NCBI RefSeq assembly: GCF_003472385.1 | Contig: NZ_QRLV01000017.1 | Span: forward strand, 1-22,755 | DNA: 22,755 nucleotides | Direction: 5' to 3' | From: Sutterella sp. AM11-39 | GTDB lineage: Bacteria > Pseudomonadota > Gammaproteobacteria > Burkholderiales > Burkholderiaceae_F | Shown: in pieces, positions 22,336 to 22,755 of the stretch | How the letters are laid out: each line of letters begins with the position of its first letter | Position numbering within the stretch: the stretch's first letter is position 1 | Translations under genes and position numbers: made by a program | The notes under the pieces: generated by a model | What the model saw: the letters and a program-made list of their open reading frames with translations, nothing else | Databases searched by the model: none | Told to the model about the DNA's origin: nothing

Positions 22336-22755
22336 TTACTTCGCCTGGACGCTGCGTTTTGCGAGGATGCGATCAAGAACGCTCTGAGCCGTCTTGGCGT
22401 AGTCGGCTCCGACCTCCGTTTCGATGACCTTGACGAAATCGCGCATCTGTTCCGGTGTGGTGCCGGTGTTCATTGCGGCGTTGAAGTGGAAGTTCATCTG
22501 GCCAGCAGTGCCGGTCATGCCGCCCAACGCGCCGATGGTCGCCAGTTCGCGGCTCTGAGCGTCGAGGTTGTCGCGAATGAAGATGTCGCAAAAGAGATGT
22601 TCTTTGAGGAACGTGTCGATTCCGGGAGCAAAGAGCTGATAACCGGACGGAGGTGGAATTTCGGTGCGACCGCCCAGTTTGGCGCGGACTTTGGCTCCGT
22701 ATTCACTACTGTCCAAATTGAATTGCAAAGCCAGAAGGTTTTGCAAAATTCGAGG
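22336..22755 (-). CDS. Carboxymuconolactone decarboxylase-family protein, N-terminus cut by window
   Basis: The frame stays open to the window end, so its start is outside; about 140 residues are visible. DAQSRELATIGALGGMTGTAG followed by QMNFHFNAAMNTGTTPEQMR is the core of the carboxymuconolactone decarboxylase/AhpD fold. The catalytic CxxC of AhpD-type peroxidases is not seen where it would lie (MTGTAGQMNF), so an alkylhydroperoxidase role is not supported. Proteins of this family with exported flavodoxin-like partners are common in anaerobic gut bacteria, but their function is largely unknown. It is read first in the minus-strand group, 111 bp before the flavoprotein gene. Confidence 0.8.
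   Translation of the reverse strand, partial: PRILQNLLALQFNLDSSEYGAKVRAKLGGRTEIPPPSGYQLFAPGIDTFLKEHLFCDIFIRDNLDAQSRELATIGALGGMTGTAGQMNFHFNAAMNTGTTPEQMRDFVKVIETEVGADYAKTAQSVLDRILAKRSVQAK

Overview
This is a chromosomal core-genome segment of a Gram-negative bacterium, about 22.8 kb and dense with genes. The gene order (era-recO-pdxJ-nagZ, then tRNA-Val-thrS-infC-rpmI-rplT-pheS-pheT-ihfA-merR-tRNA-Pro) is typical of Betaproteobacteria, order Burkholderiales. A signal-peptide-bearing autotransporter, an NhaD/CitMHS-like antiporter and Tat-linked redox genes suggest the Sutterellaceae (Sutterella/Parasutterella-like gut bacteria). That family assignment is inferred from synteny and protein style; no database was searched.

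Layout. (1) 1-4903, plus strand: the end of an upstream reading frame (possibly rnc), then era, recO, pdxJ, nagZ and pncB, closely spaced. They cover ribosome maturation, recombinational repair, pyridoxal phosphate synthesis, muropeptide recycling and NAD salvage. (2) 5163-9216, plus strand: a multi-pass Na+/H+ antiporter-like carrier with its own terminator, then an autotransporter with a long unassigned passenger. (3) 9472-11622: relA, the monofunctional (p)ppGpp synthetase type (EYDD motif, degenerate HD domain), with its own promoter and terminator. (4) 11863-20744: the translation block, from tRNA-Val(GAC) through thrS, infC, rpmI, rplT, pheS, pheT, ihfA and a MerR-family regulator to tRNA-Pro(GGG). 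(5) 20800-22755, minus strand, convergent with tRNA-Pro: a redox group read as a carboxymuconolactone decarboxylase-family protein (cut by the window end), a Tat-signal flavodoxin-fold oxidoreductase with a CxxCxxC motif, and a DUF4405-like cytochrome b-type membrane protein.

How the genes work together. Block 4 is a translation-apparatus superoperon with control elements between its genes. The most interesting is between tRNA-Val and thrS. A 15-codon reading frame ending Arg-Thr-Thr-Lys-Thr-Cys-Lys-Gln has an upstream GGAG and is followed by a perfect 10-bp intrinsic terminator. The terminator's 3' arm can alternatively pair with an upstream segment. This is the architecture of a threonine-responsive transcription attenuator for threonyl-tRNA synthetase. 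infC has no ATG, GTG or TTG at its expected N-terminus and appears to start at AUA behind a good ribosome binding site. That matches the use of discriminated start codons by IF3 genes for autoregulation. Strong hairpins lie between thrS and infC, infC and rpmI, and rplT and pheS. The MerR regulator carries an unusually long low-complexity and coiled-coil C-terminus.

I saw no CRISPR array, insertion sequence, integrase, toxin-antitoxin or restriction module, and no clearly new multi-gene system. The less ordinary signals are regulatory (thrS leader, infC start) or are the divergent autotransporter passenger, the MerR fusion and the redox trio beyond tRNA-Pro.
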